A stretch of 17,658 nt of DNA, taken from NCBI GenBank assembly GCA_035307785.1, contig DATGHS010000506.1:1-17658 (forward strand), given 5' to 3'. Both the position numbers and the translations under genes were made by a program. This DNA is from DATGHS01 sp035307785. GTDB lineage: Bacteria > Planctomycetota > Planctomycetia > Gemmatales > Gemmataceae. The notes beneath the pieces were generated by a model. It had not been told where the DNA came from and ran no database searches. It saw only the letters and a list, made by a program, of their open reading frames with translations. Positions 1 to 8,071 of this stretch are shown here, one piece after another; within the stretch, counting starts at the first letter, position 1, and each line of letters starts with the position of its first letter.

Positions 1-630
1 TGGCATGGATCTCAGGATATCCTTGAGGCGCTGAAGAGCGCGGATGTAACGTTTGCTGGCGGCCGGCTGCTGGATGTCGAGAACCTGCGCAGCTTCGCCA
101 TTGGATAGCTCCTCGAAATGCCGCAGTACCAACACTTCACGGTCGAGCGGGTCCATCGTGTTGAGCGCGGTTTCCAACCGCAGCACGAGTTCCGCCTTCC
201 TGGCAGCTTCGCTGGGCGCAGTGTCATTCCCCATGAGCCGGGCGGCCAGCGCGGCCGAACTCGCTTGGGGCAAAGCGCCTTTGTACAGCGACACTTCCCG
301 CCCGGCGTCGCGCATCTTTTTACCGAGGTGATGCCGGTGTAGGCCCGCCAGCTTTTGCCCCGCAACTAATCGCAACCACAGAAAGACCGGCATGTTTCGC
401 TGGGCTGCGAAATCTTTCAACTGAAGCGTGGCCGCCAAGAATGCTTCCTGAAGGACATCGGATGGATCGATCCGCCCCGCTAACCGGGGATCCAAGCGGA
501 GCGACACCATGCTGTGCAGCCGTTGCCGATGCCGGCTGAGCAAGCGACCCCACGCATCTTGGTCGCCGGCGGCGGCTTTCTGAAGCAGGCACTCGCTATC
601 GTCGCTCGATAAGGGCGCATTTTCTCCCAT
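1..630 (-). CDS. ECF-type RNA polymerase sigma factor, planctomycete group (3' end off window)
   Basis: Reading the minus strand from the ATG at 630 gives 210 uninterrupted codons to the window edge with no stop, so the C-terminus is missing. A region-2-like stretch (about residues 15-100) contains RIDPSDVLQEAFL near residues 53-65. Region 4 (about 145-208) reads MDPLDREVLVLRHFEELSN followed by GEAAQVLDIQQPAASKRYI, a helix-turn-helix typical of planctomycete ECF sigma factors. No region 1.1 or 3 is seen, as expected for ECF proteins. Such a protein directs RNA polymerase to a dedicated promoter set. In planctomycetes this sigma type often precedes a Ser/Thr kinase gene; any such partner would lie outside the window. 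In-frame upstream ATGs exist at 681 and 702 before a stop, and none has a convincing ribosome-binding site. I chose 630 because the protein then begins close to the conserved region. Confidence 0.9.
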   Translation of the reverse strand, partial: MGENAPLSSDDSECLLQKAAAGDQDAWGRLLSRHRQRLHSMVSLRLDPRLAGRIDPSDVLQEAFLAATLQLKDFAAQRNMPVFLWLRLVAGQKLAGLHRHHLGKKMRDAGREVSLYKGALPQASSAALAARLMGNDTAPSEAARKAELVLRLETALNTMDPLDREVLVLRHFEELSNGEAAQVLDIQQPAASKRYIRALQRLKDILRSMP

Positions 631-746
631 AAGGGGATAATATGCCACCCTACGATTGTTGGGGACAGCAAAAGTCGGCATACATGTCGCGCATTTGACC
701 ATTCAATCAGAGCGGTGAAAATCCAACCAAGAAACCATGCCTCAGT

Positions 747-762
747 CGCATCGGCCGATGCG
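747..762. promoter_or_regulatory. 16-bp perfect palindrome, possible operator
   Basis: The bases CGCATCGGCCGATGCG are their own reverse complement. The site lies 117 bp upstream of the proposed sigma-factor start, in a divergent promoter region, where a dimeric regulator could bind. That role is inferred from symmetry and position alone. In GC-rich DNA a palindrome of this length can arise by chance. Confidence 0.25.
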
Positions 763-900
763 CCGACTTGCTATCGAAGTTCTCAGCCCATCGAATCTGC
801 TCGGGTCTTTTGTGCGCTGCCAGGCGATGTGGGGGGTGCGTGATACCGTGCCAGGGTCGTCAACGATTCACGCGATCGGGAAGCAATCGCTCTTGGTTTC

Positions 901-1281
901 GTGCAACTGCGGGTAACCAGAATGTCAGGGCATGTCAGACTGTGGTCAGAGAAACGCTTTTATTCCGCGGACAGCAAGGAAGAATACGGCAAGATGATTG
1001 CCCAAGGGGAAGCTGCTGGCCGGCGCTTGCTGGATGAGGCGGCGCCGTACCTAGCCATCGGTGAGCGGCGCGACGCCTTTAAGCCGCACGTCGAGAAACA
1101 TTATCGCGATTCCGATTGCAAGCCCACTTCCGAGGTGGATGAGTTCCGCCTGTCGATCCGCCTCACGGGTCTGAAACACCTGTCCATAGGCCTTTCGCGG
1201 CACCACGAATCTGGTATATCAACATCACTTGCCTGCCTTGTCGCCGTCTTGCCCAAAAATGATTTGAATCTGGACGAATGA
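901..1281 (+). CDS. Doubtful small hypothetical protein (126 aa)
   Basis: This open frame starts at a GTG and ends 13 bp before the DUF1592 gene. I recognise no family. The middle, about residues 24-90, looks protein-like: charged, with plausible amphipathic helices such as KMIAQGEAAGRRLLDEA and moderately GC-rich third positions. The two ends look like non-coding DNA. There is no Shine-Dalgarno sequence before the GTG; an internal ATG at 922 is an alternative start. It could be a real small gene, the remnant of a decayed gene, or a chance ORF. Confidence 0.3.
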   Translation: MQLRVTRMSGHVRLWSEKRFYSADSKEEYGKMIAQGEAAGRRLLDEAAPYLAIGERRDAFKPHVEKHYRDSDCKPTSEVDEFRLSIRLTGLKHLSIGLSRHHESGISTSLACLVAVLPKNDLNLDE

Positions 1282-1294
1282 TGGAGCCGCCACC

Positions 1295-3712
1295 ATGTGC
1301 CAGCCAATCAATGTTCGGCCAGCAATGTCATGGCTCTGCGCTTTCACGTGGCTGTTGTGCCTGATCCGATCGGGGTTGGCGGATGACAACACATTCAAGG
1401 AAAAAGCACAGCCATTTTTCGCCCAACATTGCCAGGAATGCCACAAGGGGACCAAACCCAAGGGCGATTTCCACCTAGATCGGCTCCCACCGGACTTCGA
1501 TGACCCCGAGAACCGCGAACGCTGGCTCAATGTGCAAAAGCGCCTTCAGACCGGCGAGATGCCGCCGAAAGAGAAACCGCGCCCTCCGCAAGCGGAGATA
1601 CGTGCCCTAAACGATTGGATTACCCGCCAGCTTGCAGCCGCGGCCGCGCGCCGATCTGCCGAAGGACGCGTGGTATTGCGACGACTCAATCGGGTCGAAT
1701 ACGAAAACACAATGCGCGATCTCTTGGGAATCGACATCGAACTGAAACAACTGCTTCCGCCTGACACGTCTTCTCACGGCTTTGATAATGTCGGTGAAGC
1801 GCTGCATATTTCGTCGTTCCTTCTGGAGCGCTATCTGGAAGCCGCCGACGCCGCGTTGAATGTGGCCATTGCCAATGGGCTGCAGCCGCCGTTGGTCAAA
1901 AAGCGCTATTCGCTCAAAGACGAGCGGATCGTGAAGGTCGACACCGAGCGCGTATACCGCTCGCTGGACGATGGCCTGGTGATGTTTAGCTCGTCGCAGT
2001 GGAACGCCATCACGGTCGGCCAGTTCTATCCGAGCGACCGGGGTAAATACCGCGTCCGGATCCTGGCCTCCGGCGTGCAAAGTTCGGGCAAGCCAGTTTC
2101 GTTTCGCATTGACGTCGGCCCGATGCTGATGGGCACGGTAAATCATCTCGTCAACTATTACGATGTGCCGCCGGATAAACCGACCATCGTAGAGTTTGTC
2201 GATCATTTCGAAGCGCGCAACCATTTTCGGATCAGTCCGTATGGACTGGCGAATGCTCAAACGGTGAGCAAAGTAGGCGCGGAGAAATACGACGGACCCG
2301 GCCTGGCCGTGCAATGGGTGGAGGTGGAAGGGCCATTACATGACCGTTGGCCGCCCGAAAGTCACCGGCGCATTTTCGGCGATCTGCCACAGGCGCCGGT
2401 GCCGGACCGCAATTTTAGCAAGCGCGTCGAAGTAGTATCAAAAGATCCCGAGGCCGATGCGCAGCGAATACTTCGAAACTTTGCGCGCCGAGCCTTTAAG
2501 CGGGCTGTGACCGATGCCGATATTCACCCGGTCCTGGCCTTGGTTAAAGAAAAGCTGGCCGTGAAGCAATCGTTCGAGCAGGCAGTGCGCGTGGGGCTGA
2601 AGGCGATACTGGTGTCGCCCGATTTTCTCTTCCTCAGGGAAAAACCGGGCCGGCTCGACGAATTCGCACTGGCCAGCCGGCTCTCGTATTTCCTGTGGAG
2701 CACGATGCCGGATGAAGAACTGCTTAGCCTGGCCGAGAAGAAATCACTCGGCGACCCAGAAACATTGCGGCAACAAGTGGAGCGCATGCTGAATTCGCCG
2801 AAAGCGAAGGCATTTACCGAGAACTTCGTGGGCCAGTGGCTAAACCTGCGCGACATCGATTTCACCTCACCCGATTTTCGCCTGTACCCGGAATTCGACG
2901 AGTTACTCAAGACATCAATGGTGAATGAAACGCACCTGTTTTTCAACGAAGTGTTAAAGAATGATTTGAGCCTTACCAGTTTTGTGGCCTCCGATTTTAC
3001 GTTTGTCAACGAGCGACTGGCAATGCATTACCGCATACCCGGCGTGGAGGGGCATGCGTACCGCAAGGTGAAGCTGCGGCCAGAAAGTCACCGCGGCGGC
3101 GTATTGACCATGGCCAGCGTGCTGAAAGTCTCGGCCAATGGAACCAATACCTCGCCGGTCATCCGCGGGGCGTATGTGCTGGACCGGATACTCGGCACGC
3201 CTCCTGCTCCGCCGCCAGCCGGGGTGCCAGTGGTTGAACCGGACATTCGTGGCGCCACCACCATTCGCCAGCAGCTGGCCAAGCATCGGCAGATCGCATC
3301 GTGTGCCACTTGCCACACCAAGATCGACCCGCCCGGTTTCGCGCTGGAGAGTTTCGACGTGATCGGCGGCTGGCGCGATTACTATCGTAGCGTGGGCAAC
3401 GGCAAAGAAGTAAAGATCGACGGCCGGCGCATGCCGTATCTGCAAGGCCCCAAGGTCGATCCTGCTGACGCGCTGGCTAATGGCGAGAAATTCCGCAACA
3501 TCGATGAATTGAAGCAACTGCTGCTCAAGGACAAAGATCAGCTAGCGCGCGCACTGACCGAGAAATTACTGACCTACGCAACCGGAGCAGTGCCGACAGC
3601 GGCGGATCGAGAAGAAATTGAAACGATTGTGCGCAAAGTGCGCGATAAGGGCTACGGATTTCGCACACTGGTACATCAAGTGGTGGAAAGCGGTCTGTTT
3701 CGCAACAAATAA
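1295..3712 (+). CDS. Exported planctomycete cytochrome-like protein (DUF1587/1595/1592/1588/1585)
   Basis: This 805-residue protein begins with a signal peptide (about residues 1-29, hydrophobic core WLCAFTWLLCLI). An N-terminal cytochrome-c-like domain follows, with heme-binding motif CQECH at 46-50 and a later GEMPP that could supply the Met axial ligand. Next come, by pattern: DUF1587 (from about 126, LRRLNRVEYENTMRDLLG); a central beta-rich, carbohydrate-binding-like segment (about 215-350); DUF1595 (about 388-450); DUF1592 (about 455-585); DUF1588 (about 588-690) with a second motif CATCH at 670-674; and DUF1585 to the C-terminus. This is the full domain order of the family and the length is normal. 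The start is supported by GGAG 8 nt upstream. The gene stops 8 nt before the DUF1552 gene, so the two are very probably co-transcribed. The substrate and reaction are unknown; heme attachment is inferred from the motifs. Confidence 0.93.
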   Translation: MCQPINVRPAMSWLCAFTWLLCLIRSGLADDNTFKEKAQPFFAQHCQECHKGTKPKGDFHLDRLPPDFDDPENRERWLNVQKRLQTGEMPPKEKPRPPQAEIRALNDWITRQLAAAAARRSAEGRVVLRRLNRVEYENTMRDLLGIDIELKQLLPPDTSSHGFDNVGEALHISSFLLERYLEAADAALNVAIANGLQPPLVKKRYSLKDERIVKVDTERVYRSLDDGLVMFSSSQWNAITVGQFYPSDRGKYRVRILASGVQSSGKPVSFRIDVGPMLMGTVNHLVNYYDVPPDKPTIVEFVDHFEARNHFRISPYGLANAQTVSKVGAEKYDGPGLAVQWVEVEGPLHDRWPPESHRRIFGDLPQAPVPDRNFSKRVEVVSKDPEADAQRILRNFARRAFKRAVTDADIHPVLALVKEKLAVKQSFEQAVRVGLKAILVSPDFLFLREKPGRLDEFALASRLSYFLWSTMPDEELLSLAEKKSLGDPETLRQQVERMLNSPKAKAFTENFVGQWLNLRDIDFTSPDFRLYPEFDELLKTSMVNETHLFFNEVLKNDLSLTSFVASDFTFVNERLAMHYRIPGVEGHAYRKVKLRPESHRGGVLTMASVLKVSANGTNTSPVIRGAYVLDRILGTPPAPPPAGVPVVEPDIRGATTIRQQLAKHRQIASCATCHTKIDPPGFALESFDVIGGWRDYYRSVGNGKEVKIDGRRMPYLQGPKVDPADALANGEKFRNIDELKQLLLKDKDQLARALTEKLLTYATGAVPTAADREEIETIVRKVRDKGYGFRTLVHQVVESGLFRNK

Positions 3713-3720
3713 AGGGAACC

Positions 3721-4965
3721 ATGATTATCAATCGTCGCCATTTTCTCCGTGCCGCCGGCGTGTCGCTGGCGTTGCCGCTGCTTGACAAGCGCGTCTTTGG
3801 TGCTCCAATGGCCCCGCCGCGGCGGATGGTTTGCATTTGCACGCCCTTGGGGCTACATGCGCCAAACTTCTTTCCCGAAAAGGCTGGACGCGAGTTCGCG
3901 CTGACGCCATACCTCGAATCGCTGAGAGAGTTCCGCAATGACTTCACCGTCATCTCCGGCCTTGCGCATCCCGGCATCGAGAACGGGCACGATTCCATGT
4001 ACTCGTTCCTGACCGCGGCGCCGCATCCGGAGCTTCGGACTGGATTCCGCAATACGATTTCCTTGGATCAGTTTGCTGCTGAACGCATCGGCACCGAGAC
4101 GCGCTTTCCGAGCCTGGCCCTGTCCGGCGAAGGATTCAGCCTGTCGTGGACGCGCAGCGGGGCGCTGGTTCCGTCGCACACTTCGCCTGCCCGCCTGTTT
4201 GCCAGCCTGTTCATCGAAGGCCGCCCCGACGAAGTTCAGGCCCAAAATCAGCGTTTGCGCGACGGCCAGAGCATTCTGGATAAGGTCGGCGACCAGGCGA
4301 AGTCTTTGCAGGCCGGCTTGGGCGCGGGCGACCGCGACAAGCTCGACGAATACTTCACCAGCGTTCGCGAACTGGAGCAGCGGCTGGCCAAGGCCGAGGA
4401 ATGGTCGAAGAAGCCCAAGCCCAAGGTTGATGCCAAGCAACCGCAGGATATTCCGAATCCCGCCGACCTTCTTGGCCGCACGCGCCTGATGTTCGACCTG
4501 ACACATCTGGCCTTGCAAACGGACTCCACACGGCTCATCACCATCCTTCTCAGCGGCGCCAGCCTCGTGCCGCCCATTCAAGGCGTGAGCATGGCCCATC
4601 ACGATCTTTCACATCATGGACAGGACCCGACCAAGCTTGCACAGCTCAAGATCGTGGAGGTGGAAACACTGAAGGTGCTGCGCGATCTGCTTGCCAAACT
4701 CAAGCAGTCGAAGGAAGACGGTGGCACGGTGCTCGACCGCACCATCGTTTTCTTCGGCAGCAACCTAGGCAACGGCAGCAGCCATTCGTGCCGCAATCTG
4801 CCGGCGCTGCTGGCGGGGGGCGGATTCAAGCACGGTCAGCACCTGGCCTTCGACGCGAAAAACGGGCCGCCGCTTAGCAACCTCTTTGTAAGCATGCTCC
4901 AGAAATTGGGCATTGAATCGGACAAGTTCGGTTCCAGCAGCGGTTGCTTGACGGGCTTGGCGTGA
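3721..4965 (+). CDS. Tat-exported DUF1552 family protein
   Basis: This 414-residue protein starts with a twin-arginine signal (NRRHFLRAAG, Arg5-Arg6) and a short hydrophobic stretch ending near residue 28, so it should be exported folded by Tat. The body matches the DUF1552 pattern: an early segment on PLGLHAPNFFPE, a middle charged helix, and a late histidine-rich motif HHDLSHHGQDP beginning at residue 293. A C-terminal part follows with DRTIVFFGSNLGNGSSHS. The histidine cluster looks like a metal site by analogy with DUF1501 proteins, but that is inference. AGGGAA lies just upstream of the ATG. The gene follows the DUF1592 gene after 8 nt; DUF1592-DUF1552 adjacency is a recurring planctomycete arrangement, suggesting the proteins act together outside the cytoplasm. 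Confidence 0.93.
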   Translation: MIINRRHFLRAAGVSLALPLLDKRVFGAPMAPPRRMVCICTPLGLHAPNFFPEKAGREFALTPYLESLREFRNDFTVISGLAHPGIENGHDSMYSFLTAAPHPELRTGFRNTISLDQFAAERIGTETRFPSLALSGEGFSLSWTRSGALVPSHTSPARLFASLFIEGRPDEVQAQNQRLRDGQSILDKVGDQAKSLQAGLGAGDRDKLDEYFTSVRELEQRLAKAEEWSKKPKPKVDAKQPQDIPNPADLLGRTRLMFDLTHLALQTDSTRLITILLSGASLVPPIQGVSMAHHDLSHHGQDPTKLAQLKIVEVETLKVLRDLLAKLKQSKEDGGTVLDRTIVFFGSNLGNGSSHSCRNLPALLAGGGFKHGQHLAFDAKNGPPLSNLFVSMLQKLGIESDKFGSSSGCLTGLA

Positions 4966-4975
4966 CCTAGCCTGC

Positions 4976-5009
4976 TAGCCGTTTCGGCGTTCTTGCGGCT
5001 ATTTCTTTT
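4976..5009 (+). terminator. Possible intrinsic terminator of the DUF1592-DUF1552 unit
   Basis: TAGCCG at 4976-4981 can pair with CGGCTA at 4996-5001, leaving a 14-nt loop. A T-rich run, TTTCTTTT, follows directly. It lies between convergent genes and overlaps the last codons of the minus-strand PPC gene. The stem is only 6 bp, so the call is weak. Confidence 0.35.
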
Positions 5010-6702
5010 CCACGGCTGTCAGCCAGATGCTCTCGAAGGCAACGCCCAGTTTCGGCGGTGTGCGGGCGAAGCGCTGAAAGTCTTTGGGTTTGCTGGACTG
5101 ACCAACTATCTTGATCGCACCTGAAAAGGCAGCACCTGACGCGGTGAACTTGAGCGTGACGGTTGATGCGGTTGGGCCGGTAGGCTCCGAAGTGACAGCC
5201 GGCGCGGTCACCCCAGGCGGCAGGCCGACCGGCTGAATCGTGACGGGCCCAACGGAACCGGCCGGGCCGGTTCGCCGTTGGATTTTGACGGCCAGTTCCG
5301 TCGGCTTGCCGGGCGACACGACGATCGCGTCGCTTCCAACCGACAGCTCGAAGTCCGGCTCTTCGGGGCGGGCAGTCAACAGATACCAGCTTCGTTCACC
5401 GCCGCGGCCATATCGGTCTGTCACCAAAAGGCGGAAGGTTCCGTCCCTGGCAGGCGGGTATGTAAGTGCGACGTCTTTGCTGGGGCCTGTGTCATCGACA
5501 TTAGCCACCGGCTTCCCGTCTGGATCGACGAGTTTCACAACCGGATCAACGGGAAAGTAGAGGCTATTGGCTTCCACCGAAACCACGATGGGTTGGCCTT
5601 TCTTGAGTGGAAGCTGAAACTCATCGATCTGTCGTCTATTCCGGAGGCGGCCGGTCACCGACGTGGGCAACGTCAGCGTTTGCGGGCTTGGCGCATCGGC
5701 TGGAGCGCGAGCCGTCACAAGCGAACTCACCAGGCGGATTCGAGCGGCCCCGGCGAATTGTGGGCCAAAGGCGATGCCCAGTTTTGCATCGGGAGGAATC
5801 CGCAAGTCAGGGGTAGCCTCGAACTCCGGGAACGTCCCGGGCCCGGCGCTGCCAAATGCCCGCACCGGCAGTTTTGTCTTCGGCGGGATGTTCCAGCCCT
5901 GCACTTCGACCGAACCGGGATTCGACATGGGAGCCGACAACGGAACGGCGTGCGTAATGAACGGCCCCGTGGTCAACGTGAGCCGATAGATGTAGTCTGG
6001 CCCGCCGCTAAAGCGAATGCTGGTGTCGGGTGAGGCCGGGAATGCAAATAGACGGACGATGTAACTGCCATCCTTCGGGGCGGTGTAAGCCAGGCGCGGG
6101 TCGAGTAGCAGATCGTCATGGTTTTCGGCCAGCACCGTGCCGCTGAGCGACACGACTTGCAAGATGGCATCCATGGGCGAGCCGAGCCGGGTATTCGCAT
6201 CGATGGCCGCAACCAGCGTTTGGCCCGCCTTCAATTGGACCGAAAAACAATCGACATCGCCCGCTTTGCTCAGCACGCCATTGATGGTGTGGTTCGGCTC
6301 GCCGATGGCCTGAGCCTCGCGCAAGGTATCGTTAGGTTCCTGCTCGGTGACCTCTTTCAGGCTGCCGATCAAGAACGGCGCCGCGGCCGACGCCCCTTCG
6401 GAGTTGTAAAGTCGAATCCAGATGCGGTCAGCGGCCAAATCTGCTGGAATGGTGATCTCTAGCTTGCCCGATGCCTTGCTGGGAACCGCTTCGACTCCCG
6501 GCGCCCAGACTTGGACAGGCCAGGTGAAGGTGCCGGCGCAGGTAACGACGACCTTGGTGCCACGCTGCCCGCCGGCTGGAAACACATGCGTGAGCGTCGG
6601 CGCTGCGCCAAAGAGCCGGCTCAAACCACACAAAAAGGTGAGGGCGATCACGGCACACCGGGAGCCCTTGAATATGTGCTTGGCGAACATTTCCGCGATC
6701 AT
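4999..6702 (-). CDS. Secreted PPC-domain protein
   Basis: The protein has a signal peptide (core CAVIALTFLCGLSRLFG, then AAP). A first Ig/IPT-like beta domain follows (LTHVFPAGGQRGTKVVVTC). Next is a pre-peptidase C-terminal (PPC)-like domain beginning EQEPNDTLREAQAIGEPN and including DVDCFSVQLKAGQ. A second PPC-like domain contains GRLRNRRQIDEFQLPLKKGQ and VDPDGKPVANVDD. The C-terminal region is again beta-rich. No protease or other catalytic domain is visible, so it is probably a binding or scaffold protein. The frame opens at a TTG (6717) only 5 nt after the DUF1501 stop. In-frame ATGs at 6702 and 6690 are more credible starts, 6690 giving the most typical signal peptide; none has a clear Shine-Dalgarno sequence. 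The spacing argues for co-transcription as the last gene of a three-gene operon. Confidence 0.88.
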   Translation of the reverse strand: MIAEMFAKHIFKGSRCAVIALTFLCGLSRLFGAAPTLTHVFPAGGQRGTKVVVTCAGTFTWPVQVWAPGVEAVPSKASGKLEITIPADLAADRIWIRLYNSEGASAAAPFLIGSLKEVTEQEPNDTLREAQAIGEPNHTINGVLSKAGDVDCFSVQLKAGQTLVAAIDANTRLGSPMDAILQVVSLSGTVLAENHDDLLLDPRLAYTAPKDGSYIVRLFAFPASPDTSIRFSGGPDYIYRLTLTTGPFITHAVPLSAPMSNPGSVEVQGWNIPPKTKLPVRAFGSAGPGTFPEFEATPDLRIPPDAKLGIAFGPQFAGAARIRLVSSLVTARAPADAPSPQTLTLPTSVTGRLRNRRQIDEFQLPLKKGQPIVVSVEANSLYFPVDPVVKLVDPDGKPVANVDDTGPSKDVALTYPPARDGTFRLLVTDRYGRGGERSWYLLTARPEEPDFELSVGSDAIVVSPGKPTELAVKIQRRTGPAGSVGPVTIQPVGLPPGVTAPAVTSEPTGPTASTVTLKFTASGAAFSGAIKIVGQSSKPKDFQRFARTPPKLGVAFESIWLTAVEKK

Positions 6703-6722
6703 TGGAGGAAGTGACAAATCGC

Positions 6723-8057
6723 CTACCCCATCAATTCGGCGATAGGCCGTGGATCACTGACCAAATGAGTGGGCCGGCCAGTGCTATTGTAAAGAGTTTT
6801 GTCCGGATTGATCCCGAGCTTGAGGTATACACTGGAGACGAGGTTTTCGGGGCCGTAGATCTTCTCAATGGGGGCATAACCGCTGCGGTCGGTCGCGCCC
6901 ACGACCTGGCCGCGCGGAGTTCGGCAGCCAGCCGCCAGCACCGAAATCGCGCTCGACCAGTGGTCGCGGCCCGGCGTCTTCGAGCCCGACAGTGTCGAAA
7001 TCTTCGGGCTGCGGCCAAATTCGCCCATCACCAACACCAGGGTGGTGTCGAGCAAACCGCGCTGGTCAAGATCAGAAATCAAGGCCGCGACCACGGATTC
7101 CATCTCCTGCCCGTGCTTGCGGAAGGCCGGAAAAATATCGGAGTGATGGTCCCAGCCGCCATTCACGATGGTCACAAACGGAACACCTGCTTCCACCAGG
7201 CGGCGTGCCAGCAGGGCGCGCTGGCCCAGGGCCGTTCGGCCGAACGCGGTGCGAACCCGATCCGGCTCGCGGTAGATTTCAAATGCCCGCTGTGCTTCGG
7301 CGGAAGTCATGATTGATACGGCCTGGCGGTAATTGTCATCGGCGCTAAGCACCGGGTCGCCCGCCGCGCGATCGTGAAAGCGCTTGAATTGATCCAGCTT
7401 TTCGCGCAGCTCTCTCCGATTCAACGCTCGCCCATCATCGAGTTCCCGCGGAATCGTGACATCGCGCACCGTGAACGAAGCGCCGTTCGGATCGTCGCTC
7501 ACCACAAACGGGGCATGCCGTGCTCCCAGGAAGTTCGGCCCACCGGAGCGCGACATCTCGGGAATGGAAAAATAAGCCGGCAGCCCATGGGCAGCGCCGC
7601 GCTCGGCAGACACGACTGAGCCCATGCTGGGATGAAAGCTGACGAAGGCGCCACAACCAACCGGAATCCGCGTGGGCGCGCCCGTCATCATGTAGTGGTT
7701 GCCGGCACCGTGATTGTTCTGATCGTGGCGGACCGAGCGCACGATGGTCAGCTTGTCACCGATAGCGGCGAGTTTTGTCATGTTCTCCGAAAAGAACATT
7801 CCCGGAACTTTGGTGGGAATCGGTTTGAACTCGCCGCGAATCTCGGCGGGCGCATCGGGCTTCGGGTCGAAGGTCTCGAAATGGCTCGGGCCCCCGTCTA
7901 ACCAAAAGAGAATACAACTTGTTTTGGCCGCCGTCGTATCGCCGGCCGAACCCCGAGCGCGCAGCGCATCCACCAACCCGCCGCCGAGCAGCGCGCCGAG
8001 GCCAAGCTTCATGCAATCGCGTCGATTCATCCCTTCACAATTCTGATGGATCGCCAT
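6723..8057 (-). CDS. Tat-exported DUF1501 family protein (short subfamily)
   Basis: This protein of 444 residues has a twin-arginine-type N-terminus (MNRRDCMKLGLGALLGGG, residues 10-27). DUF1501 proteins share the alkaline phosphatase/sulfatase fold. Conserved blocks seen are WLDGGPSHFETFDPKP (52-67), the HDQNNHGAGNHYMMTG segment, GGWDHHSD near residue 300, GEFGRSPKI, and PGRDHW near 360. These Asp/His positions are candidate metal ligands; whether this family is catalytic is not known. AGGG lies 9 nt upstream of the ATG at 8057, favouring that start over the ATG at 8030. The gene follows the DUF1549/DUF1553 gene after 14 nt and precedes the PPC gene by a few nt, so all three are probably one transcript. 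Confidence 0.93.
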   Translation of the reverse strand: MAIHQNCEGMNRRDCMKLGLGALLGGGLVDALRARGSAGDTTAAKTSCILFWLDGGPSHFETFDPKPDAPAEIRGEFKPIPTKVPGMFFSENMTKLAAIGDKLTIVRSVRHDQNNHGAGNHYMMTGAPTRIPVGCGAFVSFHPSMGSVVSAERGAAHGLPAYFSIPEMSRSGGPNFLGARHAPFVVSDDPNGASFTVRDVTIPRELDDGRALNRRELREKLDQFKRFHDRAAGDPVLSADDNYRQAVSIMTSAEAQRAFEIYREPDRVRTAFGRTALGQRALLARRLVEAGVPFVTIVNGGWDHHSDIFPAFRKHGQEMESVVAALISDLDQRGLLDTTLVLVMGEFGRSPKISTLSGSKTPGRDHWSSAISVLAAGCRTPRGQVVGATDRSGYAPIEKIYGPENLVSSVYLKLGINPDKTLYNSTGRPTHLVSDPRPIAELMG

Positions 8058-8071
8058 AACAACTGGCCCTT

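Larger units (their letters stand above)
631..1294. other. Intergenic region between the sigma factor and the DUF1592/DUF1552 unit
   Basis: This spacer separates divergently transcribed genes and must hold the promoters of both. It contains a perfect 16-bp palindrome at 747-762 and one doubtful ORF at 901-1281. I see no tRNA, riboswitch or clear -35/-10 pair. A GGAG at 1283-1286, 8 nt before the ATG at 1295, is a good ribosome-binding site for the DUF1592 gene. Confidence 0.5.

Noticed and set aside
12..592. Open frames at 12-365 and 320-592 (minus) and 53-342 (plus)
   Set aside because: They overlap the sigma factor in other frames and have no family resemblance. The sigma frame itself is open over 210 codons with both conserved regions in order.
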